This document shows, piece by piece, positions 1 to 7,252 of a DNA stretch of 9,930 nt; within the stretch, counting starts at the first letter, position 1; every line of letters starts with the position of its first letter. The stretch lies in assembly GCA_020446665.1 (NCBI GenBank), contig JAGREF010000278.1, positions 1 through 9,930 of the forward strand. The letters are read 5' to 3'. The stretch comes from Sphingomonadaceae bacterium. GTDB taxonomy: Bacteria > Pseudomonadota > Alphaproteobacteria > Sphingomonadales > Sphingomonadaceae. The notes under the pieces were generated by a model. That model searched no databases, was not told the origin of the DNA, and saw only the letters and a program-made list of their open reading frames with translations. A program made the position numbers and the translations under genes.

Positions 1-1671
1 GTCACCATCATGCTGATCCCGCAGAGTCTTGCCTATGCGCTGCTGGCCGGCCTGCCGCCGGTGGTAGGGCTCTATGCCTCGATCCTGCCGCTGGTTGCCT
101 ATGCCATTTTCGGGACCAGTCGCACGCTGGCCGTTGGCCCGGTGGCGGTGGTTTCCCTGATGACCGCTTCTGCCGCCGGGGCAGTGGCGACACAGGGCAC
201 GCCGGAATATCTCGAAGCCGCGATCACGCTGGCTGCCCTGTCGGGCGTAATGCTGGCTGTGCTGGGCTTCCTGCGGCTGGGCTTTCTTGCCAATCTTCTG
301 TCGCATCCGGTCATTTCCGGCTTTATCACCGCCAGCGGCATCCTGATCGCAACCAGCCAAGTAAAGCATATTCTGGGCGTGCAGGGTGGGGGCGAGAACT
401 GGCCCGACATGCTCGGCAATCTGGCGCGGGACATGGGCGCAATCAACTCCACCACGCTGGCCATTGGGGGAGCCGCGACGCTGTTTCTCTTCTGGGTCCG
501 CAAGGGGGCCAAGCCCGCATTGATGGCACTGGGGCTCAAGCCCCGGCTGGCAGAGATGCTGGCCAAGGCCGGGCCGGTGGTTGCCGTAGTGCTGACAATC
601 CTTGCTGCGGGCATGTTTGATCTGGCGGACAAGGGTGTGAAACTGGTTGGTGTTGTACCACAGGGCCTCCCGCCCTTCGCGCTGCCCAACCCCTCGCCGC
701 AATTGCTGGAACAGCTTTGGGTTCCGGCGCTGCTGATCTCCATTATCGGCTTTGTGGAAAGCGTCTCCGTCGCGCAGACGCTGGCAGCCAAGCGGCGCCA
801 GCATATTGTGCCGGATCAGGAACTGGTCGGGCTGGGCGCGGCCAATATCGCTTCGGCCTTGTCGGGCGGCTATCCCGTCACCGGCGGTTTCGCGCGTTCT
901 GTCGTCAATTTCGACGCTGGTGCAGAAACACCGGCCGCCGGGGCCTATACTGCGGTCGGCATCCTGATTGCATCACTCTTCCTCACCCCCCTGCTTGCCA
1001 ATCTGCCGATTGCCACCCTTGCTGCGACGATCATCGTGGCTGTGCTCAGCCTTGTTGACCTCAAGACGCCCAGGCGGCTGTGGAATTACGCAAAGGCTGA
1101 TTTCTCGGCCCATGTCGCGACCATTGGCGTGACGCTGGTGGCCGGGGTGGAACTTGGCGTGATCGTTGGCGTCGCAGTCGGACTTCTGCTCTATATCTGG
1201 CGCGCCAGCCGCCCGCATGCCGCGATTGTCGGCCGGGTCCCGCAGACCGAGCATTTTCGCAATGTCGAACGGCACAAGGTCATTACCCTACCGCATATCC
1301 TCACCATTCGGGTGGATGAGAGCCTGACTTATCTCAATGCCCGCTGGCTGGAAGATTATGTCGTGGCGCGCGTCGCAGAACGGCCTGCGCTGCGCCACGT
1401 GATATTGATGTGCAGCGCGGTGAACGAAATCGATGCGTCCGGCCTCGAAAGCATGGAAGCGATCAACCACCGGCTGGCGGCAGCCGATATCGGACTGCAC
1501 CTTTCAGAAGTGAAGGGCCCGGTCATGGACCGGCTGCAACGCACGCATTTCCTCCAAGAACTCAATGGCCAGGTTTTCCTGACGCAGGACCAGGCATTCA
1601 CTCAGCTGGCAAAAGACGATGGCAGCACTCCGGCGTCGGAAACCTATTACGAAGCAAGAGGACTGATCTGA
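1..1671 (+). CDS. SulP-family inorganic anion transporter with STAS domain (5' partial)
   Basis: Inner-membrane permease of the SulP (SLC26-like) family, which moves sulfate, bicarbonate or related anions; the substrate cannot be read from sequence. The frame is open from base 1, and the residues before the first ATG (base 10) already read as the conserved first membrane helix (IMLIPQSLAYALLAGLPP). The true start is therefore upstream, with probably a few tens of residues missing. Further family marks are AVGPVAVVSLMTASA near codon 40 and the GGYPVTGGFARSVVNFDAGA segment near codons 287-306. Hydrophobic segments continue to about codon 400. The C-terminal part (about codons 415-540) is a STAS domain with the EIDASGLESM signature around codon 478. 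The stop overlaps the next gene's ATG by one base (TGATG), which suggests translational coupling. Confidence 0.93.
   Translation, partial: VTIMLIPQSLAYALLAGLPPVVGLYASILPLVAYAIFGTSRTLAVGPVAVVSLMTASAAGAVATQGTPEYLEAAITLAALSGVMLAVLGFLRLGFLANLLSHPVISGFITASGILIATSQVKHILGVQGGGENWPDMLGNLARDMGAINSTTLAIGGAATLFLFWVRKGAKPALMALGLKPRLAEMLAKAGPVVAVVLTILAAGMFDLADKGVKLVGVVPQGLPPFALPNPSPQLLEQLWVPALLISIIGFVESVSVAQTLAAKRRQHIVPDQELVGLGAANIASALSGGYPVTGGFARSVVNFDAGAETPAAGAYTAVGILIASLFLTPLLANLPIATLAATIIVAVLSLVDLKTPRRLWNYAKADFSAHVATIGVTLVAGVELGVIVGVAVGLLLYIWRASRPHAAIVGRVPQTEHFRNVERHKVITLPHILTIRVDESLTYLNARWLEDYVVARVAERPALRHVILMCSAVNEIDASGLESMEAINHRLAAADIGLHLSEVKGPVMDRLQRTHFLQELNGQVFLTQDQAFTQLAKDDGSTPASETYYEARGLI
1657..1662 (+). 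promoter_or_regulatory. Ribosome binding site for the 49-residue HTH gene
   Basis: AGAGGA lies eight bases before the ATG at 1671, inside the end of the SulP gene. It supports 1671 as a real start. The longer reading that begins at 1410 in the same frame overlaps SulP and is not needed. Confidence 0.6.
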
Positions 1672-1820
1672 TGGTCGCAATCCCCCAGAAGCAGGAAAAG
1701 CTCGCCCGCATCATCGAACTGATCGCAGGCGGCAAGGGCGTTACCGAAAGCTGCCGCGAAGTCGGCGTGTCCGAAAAGACCTATTACCGCTGGAAGCGGG
1801 AGCTGGAAGAACAGCTGTGA
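1671..1820 (+). CDS. Small transposase-like helix-turn-helix protein, 49 aa
   Basis: A very short protein that is almost entirely one DNA-binding helix-turn-helix of the HTH_23 / IS3-OrfA type. Helix 1 is around EKLARIIELIAGG (residues 9-21). The helix-turn-helix proper is VTESCREVGVSEKTYYRWKREL (residues 24-45), matching the family pattern of an Arg/Glu-rich second helix, a 'GVS' turn and a T-x-YRW recognition helix. It has no catalytic domain and no IS ends around it, so it is not an active transposase. It overlaps SulP by one base at its start and the DoxX gene by four bases at its end (GTGA), with a good Shine-Dalgarno upstream, so it is very likely translated within the operon. A local transcription regulator or nucleoid-type binder is inference; a decayed transposase fragment is the alternative. 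Confidence 0.75.
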   Translation: MVAIPQKQEKLARIIELIAGGKGVTESCREVGVSEKTYYRWKRELEEQL

Positions 1821-2275
1821 GACTTCTGCCCGCCATAGAGACCATGCTGGCACCCGCGCCGGGTCTGCGCCGAATGGCCGACCCGATGCTGCGCGTGCTG
1901 ACCAGCCTGATCTTCATTATCGGCGGGTTGGGTCATTTTGGCCAGCATCAGATTATGCTCGATCGGATGGAGCAATCTCCTTGGCGCGATCTTATCATTG
2001 CGATTGCCGATCCATCGCTGCTGCTGTGGCTGAGCGGTGCGGTTTTTGTGGTGTTCGGAATCACGCTGGCGCTGGGACTGTCCACGCGACTTTCGGCCTT
2101 GTTGCTATTTGTCACTCTCGTGCCCATCACCATCACAATCCATATTGCACCTGACCATATCGGCCCGTTGTTCAAGAACATCGCCATCATGGGTGCGCTG
2201 CTGTTTATCGCCGCACGCGGGCCGGGGGCCTATGCTCTGGATAATCGCTGGCAGCGGCAAAACGACACCAGCTAG
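1817..2275 (+). CDS. DoxX-family membrane protein
   Basis: A small integral membrane protein of the DoxX/DoxD-like family. Four hydrophobic helices lie at about residues 26-42, 68-86, 92-110 and 118-133. A family-like tail (RGPGAYALDNRW) closes the last helix. Members are linked to thiosulfate:quinone oxidoreductase (DoxD) or, in other bacteria, to redox-stress membrane complexes; the role here is not known. The GTG at 1817 overlaps the HTH stop (GTGA) and has GGAAGA six bases before it, which fits coupled translation. ATG codons at 1844, 1874 and 1886 are in-frame alternatives that would remove only the polar N-terminus and keep all four helices. It sits just upstream of cytochrome bd genes, consistent with a quinone or membrane redox link (inference). 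Confidence 0.82.
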   Translation: MRLLPAIETMLAPAPGLRRMADPMLRVLTSLIFIIGGLGHFGQHQIMLDRMEQSPWRDLIIAIADPSLLLWLSGAVFVVFGITLALGLSTRLSALLLFVTLVPITITIHIAPDHIGPLFKNIAIMGALLFIAARGPGAYALDNRWQRQNDTS

Positions 2276-2283
2276 GCAGCCCA

Positions 2284-2300
2284 ATTGCAGGCAACGCAAT
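2284..2300 (+). promoter_or_regulatory. Weak inverted repeat ATTGC-N7-GCAAT upstream of cydA
   Basis: Two five-base inverted arms separated by seven bases lie in the 98-bp gap between the DoxX gene and cydA. This is a possible operator by position only. No convincing -35/-10 pair or FNR-type box (TTGAT-N4-ATCAA) could be seen in the same gap. Confidence 0.2.
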
Positions 2301-2373
2301 GTGGCTTGCAACCAATTCATTCGCTCGGGGGAGATGAATGGCCTAATTACGCCAAAATCAAGGAACCAACGCG

Positions 2374-3789
2374 ATGTTCGACCCCACCGACGCGCTCTTT
2401 CTGGCCCGGCTACAATTTGCCTTTACGGTCAGCTTTCACTTCATTTTCCCGGCCTTCTCCATCGGGCTGGCCAGCTATCTCGCCGTGCTGGAGGCGCTCT
2501 GGCTCAAGACGGGCAAGCAGCATTATCTGGACCTGTTCAAATACTGGCTGAAGATATTCGCCGTGGCCTTTGCCATGGGCGTCGTGTCGGGCATCGTCAT
2601 GTCCTATCAGTTTGGCACCAATTGGTCGGTTTTCTCTGACAAGGCCGGGCCAGTCATCGGGCCGCTCATGGCCTATGAAGTGCTGACGGCCTTCTTCCTG
2701 GAGGCCGGTTTTCTGGGCGTGATGCTGTTCGGCATGAACAAGGTGGGCAAGAAGCTGCACTTCTTCGCCACGCTGATGGTCGCCTCGGGCACGTTCGTGT
2801 CAGCCTTCTGGATCCTCTCGGTCAACAGCTGGATGCAGACGCCGGTTGGCTTTGAAATGGGTGCAAACGGGCAATTCCTGCCGGGGCCGAGCTGGTGGGA
2901 CATCGTGTTCAATCCCAGCTTCCCCTATCGCTTGGTGCATACAGTGACAGCGGCCTATCTCACCACTGCCTTTGTCGTCGGCGCAGTGGGGGCGTGGCAC
3001 TTGCTTAAAGACCGCACCAGCCAGCATGCGCGCACGATGTTCTCCATGGCGATGTGGATGGCGGCACTGGTCGCGCCCGTGCAAATCTTCCTCGGCGACA
3101 TGCACGGGCTCAACACGCTGGAGCATCAGCCGGCCAAGGTGATGGCGATGGAAGGTCATTACCGGAGCCACCCCGACGGAGCGCCGCTGATCCTGTTCGG
3201 CATCCCCGACAGTACGGCGCGCGAAGTGAAATATGCGCTGGAAGTGCCCAAACTGTCTTCGCTGATCCTCAAGCATGAATGGGATGCGCCGCTGGCCGGG
3301 CTCGATACGATTCCGCTGGAGGATCAGCCGCCTGTGGGCACCGTTTTCTGGGCGTTTCGCATCATGGTGGGAATTGGCTTTGCCATGCTGGGCCTCGGCC
3401 TGTGGAGCCTCTGGGCGCGCTGGCGCGGCAAGCTCTATGAGATGCCCTGGCTGCATCGGGCTGCGATTGTCATGGGGCCGTCCGGCTTTGTCGCGGTAAT
3501 CGCGGGCTGGGTGACGACAGAGGTCGGTCGCCAGCCATGGACCGTCAATGGACTGCTGCGCACAGCGGATTCCGCCAGCCCGCTGGATGCACCGGCAGTG
3601 GCGACTTCGCTGCTTGCCTTCATCCTCGTCTATTTCACCGTTTTCGGCATTGGCACGTGGTATTTGCTGCGGCTGATGAAGGCTCCGCCCAAATCCGGCG
3701 AGGTCGGGGTGAAGCGCGGCGAAAGCGGCCCTGTCCGCACGGCCGGGATCACCCCCGGTTTTGATCAGATGACCGGGCCGAAGGAGTAA
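2374..3789 (+). CDS. cydA: Cytochrome bd quinol oxidase subunit I (CydA/CioA, short Q-loop)
   Basis: Haem-bearing subunit of cytochrome bd, which oxidises quinol in the inner membrane and reduces O2 to water without pumping protons. Residues matching E. coli haem ligands are present: H22 (H19), E102 and E110 (E99, E107), H189 (H186), M331 in FRIMVG (M393), and W379, E383 and R386 in GWVTTEVGRQPW (W441, E445, R448). The quinol-site residues K255 and E260 lie in GDMHGLNTLEHQPAKVMAMEG. Only about 70 residues separate E260 from M331, against about 136 in E. coli, so the Q-loop is short. The total of 471 residues also fits the CioA-like group, often called cyanide-insensitive. AAGGAA lies eight bases before the ATG. 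The C-terminal 35 or so residues are polar and probably disordered. Confidence 0.96.
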   Translation: MFDPTDALFLARLQFAFTVSFHFIFPAFSIGLASYLAVLEALWLKTGKQHYLDLFKYWLKIFAVAFAMGVVSGIVMSYQFGTNWSVFSDKAGPVIGPLMAYEVLTAFFLEAGFLGVMLFGMNKVGKKLHFFATLMVASGTFVSAFWILSVNSWMQTPVGFEMGANGQFLPGPSWWDIVFNPSFPYRLVHTVTAAYLTTAFVVGAVGAWHLLKDRTSQHARTMFSMAMWMAALVAPVQIFLGDMHGLNTLEHQPAKVMAMEGHYRSHPDGAPLILFGIPDSTAREVKYALEVPKLSSLILKHEWDAPLAGLDTIPLEDQPPVGTVFWAFRIMVGIGFAMLGLGLWSLWARWRGKLYEMPWLHRAAIVMGPSGFVAVIAGWVTTEVGRQPWTVNGLLRTADSASPLDAPAVATSLLAFILVYFTVFGIGTWYLLRLMKAPPKSGEVGVKRGESGPVRTAGITPGFDQMTGPKE

Positions 3790-3794
3790 GCGCG

Positions 3795-4790
3795 ATGGAT
3801 CTGACAATCATCTGGGCATTCATCATCGCCTTCGCTGTCTTCGCCTATGTGGTGATGGACGGGTTCGATCTGGGTATCGGCATTCTTTTCCCAGCCTTCG
3901 CCGTGGGGGAGGAACGCGACAAGGCGATGAATTCCATCGCGCCGGTATGGGACGGGAACGAGACATGGCTGGTGCTGGGTGGAGGCGGATTGTTTGCCGC
4001 CTTTCCGCTGGCCTATGCCATCATCTTGCCAGCCACCTATCCGCTGATCATCGCCATGCTGCTGGGTCTGGTATTCCGCGGGGTGGCGTTTGAATTTCGC
4101 TGGCGTGACCCCGGCCACCGCGCCTTTTGGGACATGGCCTTTTTCGGCGGTTCACTGGTCGCCGCGATGGCGCAGGGCATGACACTGGGCGCGTTGTTGC
4201 AGGGCATCGAAGTGGTGGACCGTGCCTATGCGGGCAGTTGGTGGGACTGGCTCACGCCATACACGCTGCTGACCGGGCTGGGCACAGTGGCCGGCTATGC
4301 GCTGCTGGGCGCGACATGGCTGGTGTGGAAGACCGATGGCAGCGGGCAGGATCGCGCCTATCGCCTGTCATTCCGCGCGGCGCTGGCCACGCTGGCCTTG
4401 CTCGGCGCGGTCAGCCTTGCCACGCCGCTGCTCGATGCGGGCTATTGGAACCGCTGGTTCACCATGCCCAATTTCATCTTCGCCAGCCAGGTGCCTTTGC
4501 TGACTGCGATTATCACCTTCATGCTGTTTCGCGGCTTGAAGAAGCGGCAGGAGGCAGCACCTTTCCTGCTCTCGCTGGGCCTGTTCCTGCTGGGAATGGC
4601 GGGGCTGGGTGTCTCTATGTGGCCGCATGTGGTGCCGTCCACCATTACGATCTGGGATGCCGCTGCCCCCTATCGCAGCCAGGTCTTCATGCTGGTCGGC
4701 GTTGGCCTGACCATGCCGCTGATCCTGGGATATACCGGATGGGCCTATTGGGTGTTCCGCGGGAAAGTGGGGCAGGAGGGCTATCACTGA
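3795..4790 (+). CDS. cydB: Cytochrome bd quinol oxidase subunit II (CydB/CioB)
   Basis: Second core subunit of the bd oxidase, a multi-helix membrane protein that packs against CydA. Family signatures are clear: VMDGFDLGIGIL (residues 20-31), APVWDGNETWLVLGGGGLFAAFP (49-71) and LVFRGVAFEFRWR (92-104). Repeated hydrophobic helices run to the C-terminus. At 331 residues it is shorter than E. coli CydB (379) and close to CioB proteins, agreeing with the short-Q-loop CydA. The start follows the cydA stop by five bases, with AAGGAG overlapping the cydA stop region eight bases before the ATG. Its stop overlaps the next ATG by one base. cydDC-like assembly genes are not in the window. Confidence 0.96.
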   Translation: MDLTIIWAFIIAFAVFAYVVMDGFDLGIGILFPAFAVGEERDKAMNSIAPVWDGNETWLVLGGGGLFAAFPLAYAIILPATYPLIIAMLLGLVFRGVAFEFRWRDPGHRAFWDMAFFGGSLVAAMAQGMTLGALLQGIEVVDRAYAGSWWDWLTPYTLLTGLGTVAGYALLGATWLVWKTDGSGQDRAYRLSFRAALATLALLGAVSLATPLLDAGYWNRWFTMPNFIFASQVPLLTAIITFMLFRGLKKRQEAAPFLLSLGLFLLGMAGLGVSMWPHVVPSTITIWDAAAPYRSQVFMLVGVGLTMPLILGYTGWAYWVFRGKVGQEGYH

Positions 4791-4921
4791 TGGACCCGGA
4801 TAATAGCGCCGACAGCAAACCGGTGTGGCAACGGCTCGGTTGGATGGCAGCAATCTGGGGCGGGAGTGTTGCCACGCTGGGGCTGGTCGCATGGTTCTTA
4901 CGGCTTTGGATCGCGCCCTGA
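4790..4921 (+). CDS. DUF2474 single-helix small subunit of cytochrome bd, 43 aa
   Basis: A 43-residue protein with a polar N-terminus, the PVWQRLGWMAAIWGGSV block (residues 11-27) and one membrane helix to about residue 41 (LGLVAWFLRLW). This matches the DUF2474 family, found directly behind cydAB/cioAB in many proteobacteria. It occupies the position of the CydX-type small subunit that stabilises the haem centres in E. coli. Its ATG overlaps the cydB stop (TGATG) and is preceded by AGGAGGG nine bases upstream, so co-translation is likely. A structural or stabilising role in the oxidase is inferred from position and size; the family assignment is from sequence pattern. Confidence 0.88.
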   Translation: MDPDNSADSKPVWQRLGWMAAIWGGSVATLGLVAWFLRLWIAP

Positions 4922-4943
4922 AAAAGCGGCATTTTACTCCAAA

Positions 4944-4951
4944 TTAACCAT
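4944..4951 (+). promoter_or_regulatory. CtrA-type half-site TTAACCAT (distal)
   Basis: TTAACCAT matches the extended CtrA half-site known from alphaproteobacteria. It lies 93 bases before the start of the c-di-GMP gene and 23 bases before a second copy of the same octamer. The downstream half-site position reads CGTA, so this copy is only a half-site. Confidence 0.5.
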
Positions 4952-4966
4952 GTACGTAGCCAGTTC

Positions 4967-4981
4967 TTAACCATCGGTTAG
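4967..4981 (+). promoter_or_regulatory. Near-complete CtrA box TTAA-N7-TTAG (proximal)
   Basis: TTAACCATCGGTTAG matches seven of eight defined bases of the CtrA consensus TTAA-N7-TTAA and contains the TTAACCAT octamer. It also forms a short inverted repeat (TAACC-ATC-GGTTA). It sits 55 bases before the start codon at 5037, so it could overlap or flank the promoter. Control of the downstream GGDEF-EAL-PilZ gene by CtrA is inference. Confidence 0.55.
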
Positions 4982-5036
4982 GCATAGAGAATCGGTCGCG
5001 GGTTTACGTGTTGCGGCTGAAGGAAGAACGCGTTTC

Positions 5037-7247
5037 ATGGCGCTGGGGAAACTCTTGCAGGGATTTGGCACTGGCGCGCAAGCCGCGTCGGCTGAAACTA
5101 TGCCCGGCAAGAACGCGGTAAACGCCAATAGTCCCGACCGTTTGCGCATTCTGGACGAATTCGAACAGGCCGGAATTGGCTGGATCTGGGCCACCGATGC
5201 AGAGGCAAATCTCATCTATTTGTCGCAAGGGGCGATTGACGCGCTCGATATTGATCCGTCCAACCTGTTCGGTCAGTCGATGGCCTCTTTGTTTGAAACC
5301 GATCCGCACAATCCCGATGAACGCGCTGACCGTCCGCTGAAATTCCAGCTGCGCGCGCATAGCAAGATCAACGATATTGTCGTCCGCTTTGTCCCCGGCG
5401 CGAAGCTGAGCGGTGCGCACCGGCGCTGGTGGCAGATGACCGGCTATCCCATGCTGGACAGCGAAGGCAATTTCCTCGGCTATCGGGGTAGCGCGAAGGA
5501 CATCACTGTTGCCTATGAGCGCAAGCTCGAAGATTCGCGTATTGCTGAATATGACTCGCTGACCGGTCTGGCCAATCGCTTCCGGATGGAGCGGAAACTG
5601 GATTCCACGCTGGCTGCATACAAGGCTGCCAAGCGTTCCTGTGCGTTGCTGATGCTGGACCTCGACCGGTTCAAGCATGTCAACGATACGCTGGGCCATC
5701 AGGCCGGTGATGATCTGTTGCGCCAGGTTGCACAGCGCCTGCGTGACGTGATCGGGGATCGCGGGGAAATCGGGCGGCTTGGCGGTGATGAATTCCAGAT
5801 TATCCTGCCGGACCTCGATGATCGCGGGAAATTGGGTGAACTGGCAGACAAGATTATTCAGGTCGTGTCCCAACCCTATCCGATTGAAGACAAGCGCGCT
5901 GTGATTGGCACTTCGGTTGGGGTTGCGATTGCCCCCTATGACGGGCTGGAGCGCGAAGATCTGGTCCGCGCCAGTGACCTTGCTCTCTATGCTGCCAAGA
6001 ATGGCGGGCGCGGGGCCTTTCGCTTCTATTCGGCTGACCTGTGTGATGAAGCCAAGGAACGCGAAGAGCTCGAAAAAGACCTGCGCAAGGCGTTGGAAGA
6101 TGACGAACTGGAACTGCATTACCAGCCAGTCGTGCGCACCAAGGACAATATGGTTGTCGGCTGTGAAGCGCTGATGCGCTGGAATGACGAACAGCGCGGT
6201 TTTGTCAGCCCCGGCCTGTTCATTTCCGTCGCAGAGGAATCCGACCTGATCCTGCGGCTTGGCGAATGGGCACTCAAACGGGCCTGTTTGGATGCGACGG
6301 AATGGCCGAAATCGGTGCGCGTCGCGGTCAATGTCTCTGCGGTCCAGTTTGCCGATAATGGATTCCCCGATGCCGTCACGCAGGCGCTGGACGAAAGCGG
6401 GCTGGAGCCGGACCGGCTGGAGCTGGAGCTGACCGAAAGCGTCTTCATGGGTGACAGCGAAAGCACGGACAGCACCTTCAAGCTGCTGAAGGGGCTGGGG
6501 GTGCGCATCGCGCTGGACGATTTCGGGACCGGCTATTCCTCGCTCAGCTATTTGCGCTCGGCACCGTTTGACAAGATCAAGGTGGATAAGAGCTTCGTTG
6601 ATAGCTGCACCCAGCAAGATCAGAACAGCGCCAAGATCATCACCGCGATCATCGGCCTGTCCGAAGCGCTGGGGATGGAAACGACCGTCGAAGGTGTGGA
6701 AGCATTCGATCAGTTCGATCTGGTCGTGTCCAAAGGGGCAAAACTGATTCAGGGTTGGATCTATGCCCGTGCCATGCCGCAGGACACATTGCTGGCACGG
6801 ATGGCTTCGGGCGACATGAAGATTAAGCCAGATGGGCCCGATCGCCATCGACCCGAACGCCGCTCTGTCTTCCGCCGCGTGGGCGTTATCCATGATGATC
6901 ATCGCTATGAAGGGGTGATGCGCGACCTGTCCAAGACCGGGGCACGGATTGAAGGTTTGCTGGGCGTACCCAAGGGAACCGGGCTGGTGATTGATCTCGG
7001 CGGTGGCCAGCTGGCCGTGTCGATGGTCACCCGCAGCAATGATGCTTCTATCGCCGTGGAATTCGAAGCGCCGCTGGTCAGCGATGGGGCTGGTGGGTTG
7101 TGTACCCGCCACCGCGTCTCCCCCTATGCGCTGGCCGCAGCCGGTATGCCGCTCACCACTTTGCCACCGGGCAATTACCCGCTCTCGCAGACCGTGGGCG
7201 AACCGCAAAGCAAGCCGCAATTCATGCAGGTCGCGGTCGCGCGCTGA
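5037..7247 (+). CDS. PAS-GGDEF-EAL-PilZ cyclic-di-GMP signalling protein
   Basis: A cytosolic protein able in principle to make, break and bind c-di-GMP. Domains in order: PAS/PAC about 36-165; GGDEF about 168-335 with DSLTGLANR, DLDRFKHVND and GGDEF at 249-253; EAL about 345-590; PilZ about 603-690. The EAL residues needed for metal binding and catalysis are all present: E377, N432, E464, E467, D494, D495, K515, E552, Q572, with DDFGTGYSS (loop 6) intact. The spacing matches characterised EAL enzymes closely. PilZ shows RxxxR (R609-R613) and DLSKTG (630-635). The position of the GGDEF inhibitory RxxD site reads GDRG, so that feedback site is absent. The start at 5037 has AGGAAG ten bases upstream; M22 is a weaker alternative. 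No membrane helix is seen. It stands alone behind CtrA-like boxes. Confidence 0.95.
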   Translation: MALGKLLQGFGTGAQAASAETMPGKNAVNANSPDRLRILDEFEQAGIGWIWATDAEANLIYLSQGAIDALDIDPSNLFGQSMASLFETDPHNPDERADRPLKFQLRAHSKINDIVVRFVPGAKLSGAHRRWWQMTGYPMLDSEGNFLGYRGSAKDITVAYERKLEDSRIAEYDSLTGLANRFRMERKLDSTLAAYKAAKRSCALLMLDLDRFKHVNDTLGHQAGDDLLRQVAQRLRDVIGDRGEIGRLGGDEFQIILPDLDDRGKLGELADKIIQVVSQPYPIEDKRAVIGTSVGVAIAPYDGLEREDLVRASDLALYAAKNGGRGAFRFYSADLCDEAKEREELEKDLRKALEDDELELHYQPVVRTKDNMVVGCEALMRWNDEQRGFVSPGLFISVAEESDLILRLGEWALKRACLDATEWPKSVRVAVNVSAVQFADNGFPDAVTQALDESGLEPDRLELELTESVFMGDSESTDSTFKLLKGLGVRIALDDFGTGYSSLSYLRSAPFDKIKVDKSFVDSCTQQDQNSAKIITAIIGLSEALGMETTVEGVEAFDQFDLVVSKGAKLIQGWIYARAMPQDTLLARMASGDMKIKPDGPDRHRPERRSVFRRVGVIHDDHRYEGVMRDLSKTGARIEGLLGVPKGTGLVIDLGGGQLAVSMVTRSNDASIAVEFEAPLVSDGAGGLCTRHRVSPYALAAAGMPLTTLPPGNYPLSQTVGEPQSKPQFMQVAVAR

Positions 7248-7252
7248 CTGTG

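Noticed and set aside
10..12. ATG at base 10 as the start of the SulP gene
   Set aside because: The frame is open upstream and the residues before it continue the conserved first membrane helix. It is an internal methionine of a gene cut by the window edge.
1671..1820. Insertion-sequence remnant
   Set aside because: No terminal inverted repeats, target duplications or transposase catalytic domain are visible nearby, and both flanking genes are intact and overlapping.
2306..2361. FNR/ANR-type box upstream of cydA
   Set aside because: The best candidates (TTGCA-N4-ATTCA at 2306 and a lone ATCAA at 2357) match too few consensus bases to call.
2800..3807. 335-residue open frame on the - strand
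   Set aside because: Antisense to cydA, His/Arg/Gln-rich with no domain; a shadow frame.
4127..4921. 264-residue + strand frame ending with the DUF2474 protein
   Set aside because: Its first part is an out-of-frame reading of cydB. Only the last 43 residues, from the ATG at 4790, are supported by ribosome site, overlap and family pattern.
4968..4980. TAACC-ATC-GGTTA as an intrinsic terminator after the oxidase genes
   Set aside because: The stem is short and AT-containing, the loop is only three bases and no T-run follows. The CtrA-box reading explains it better.
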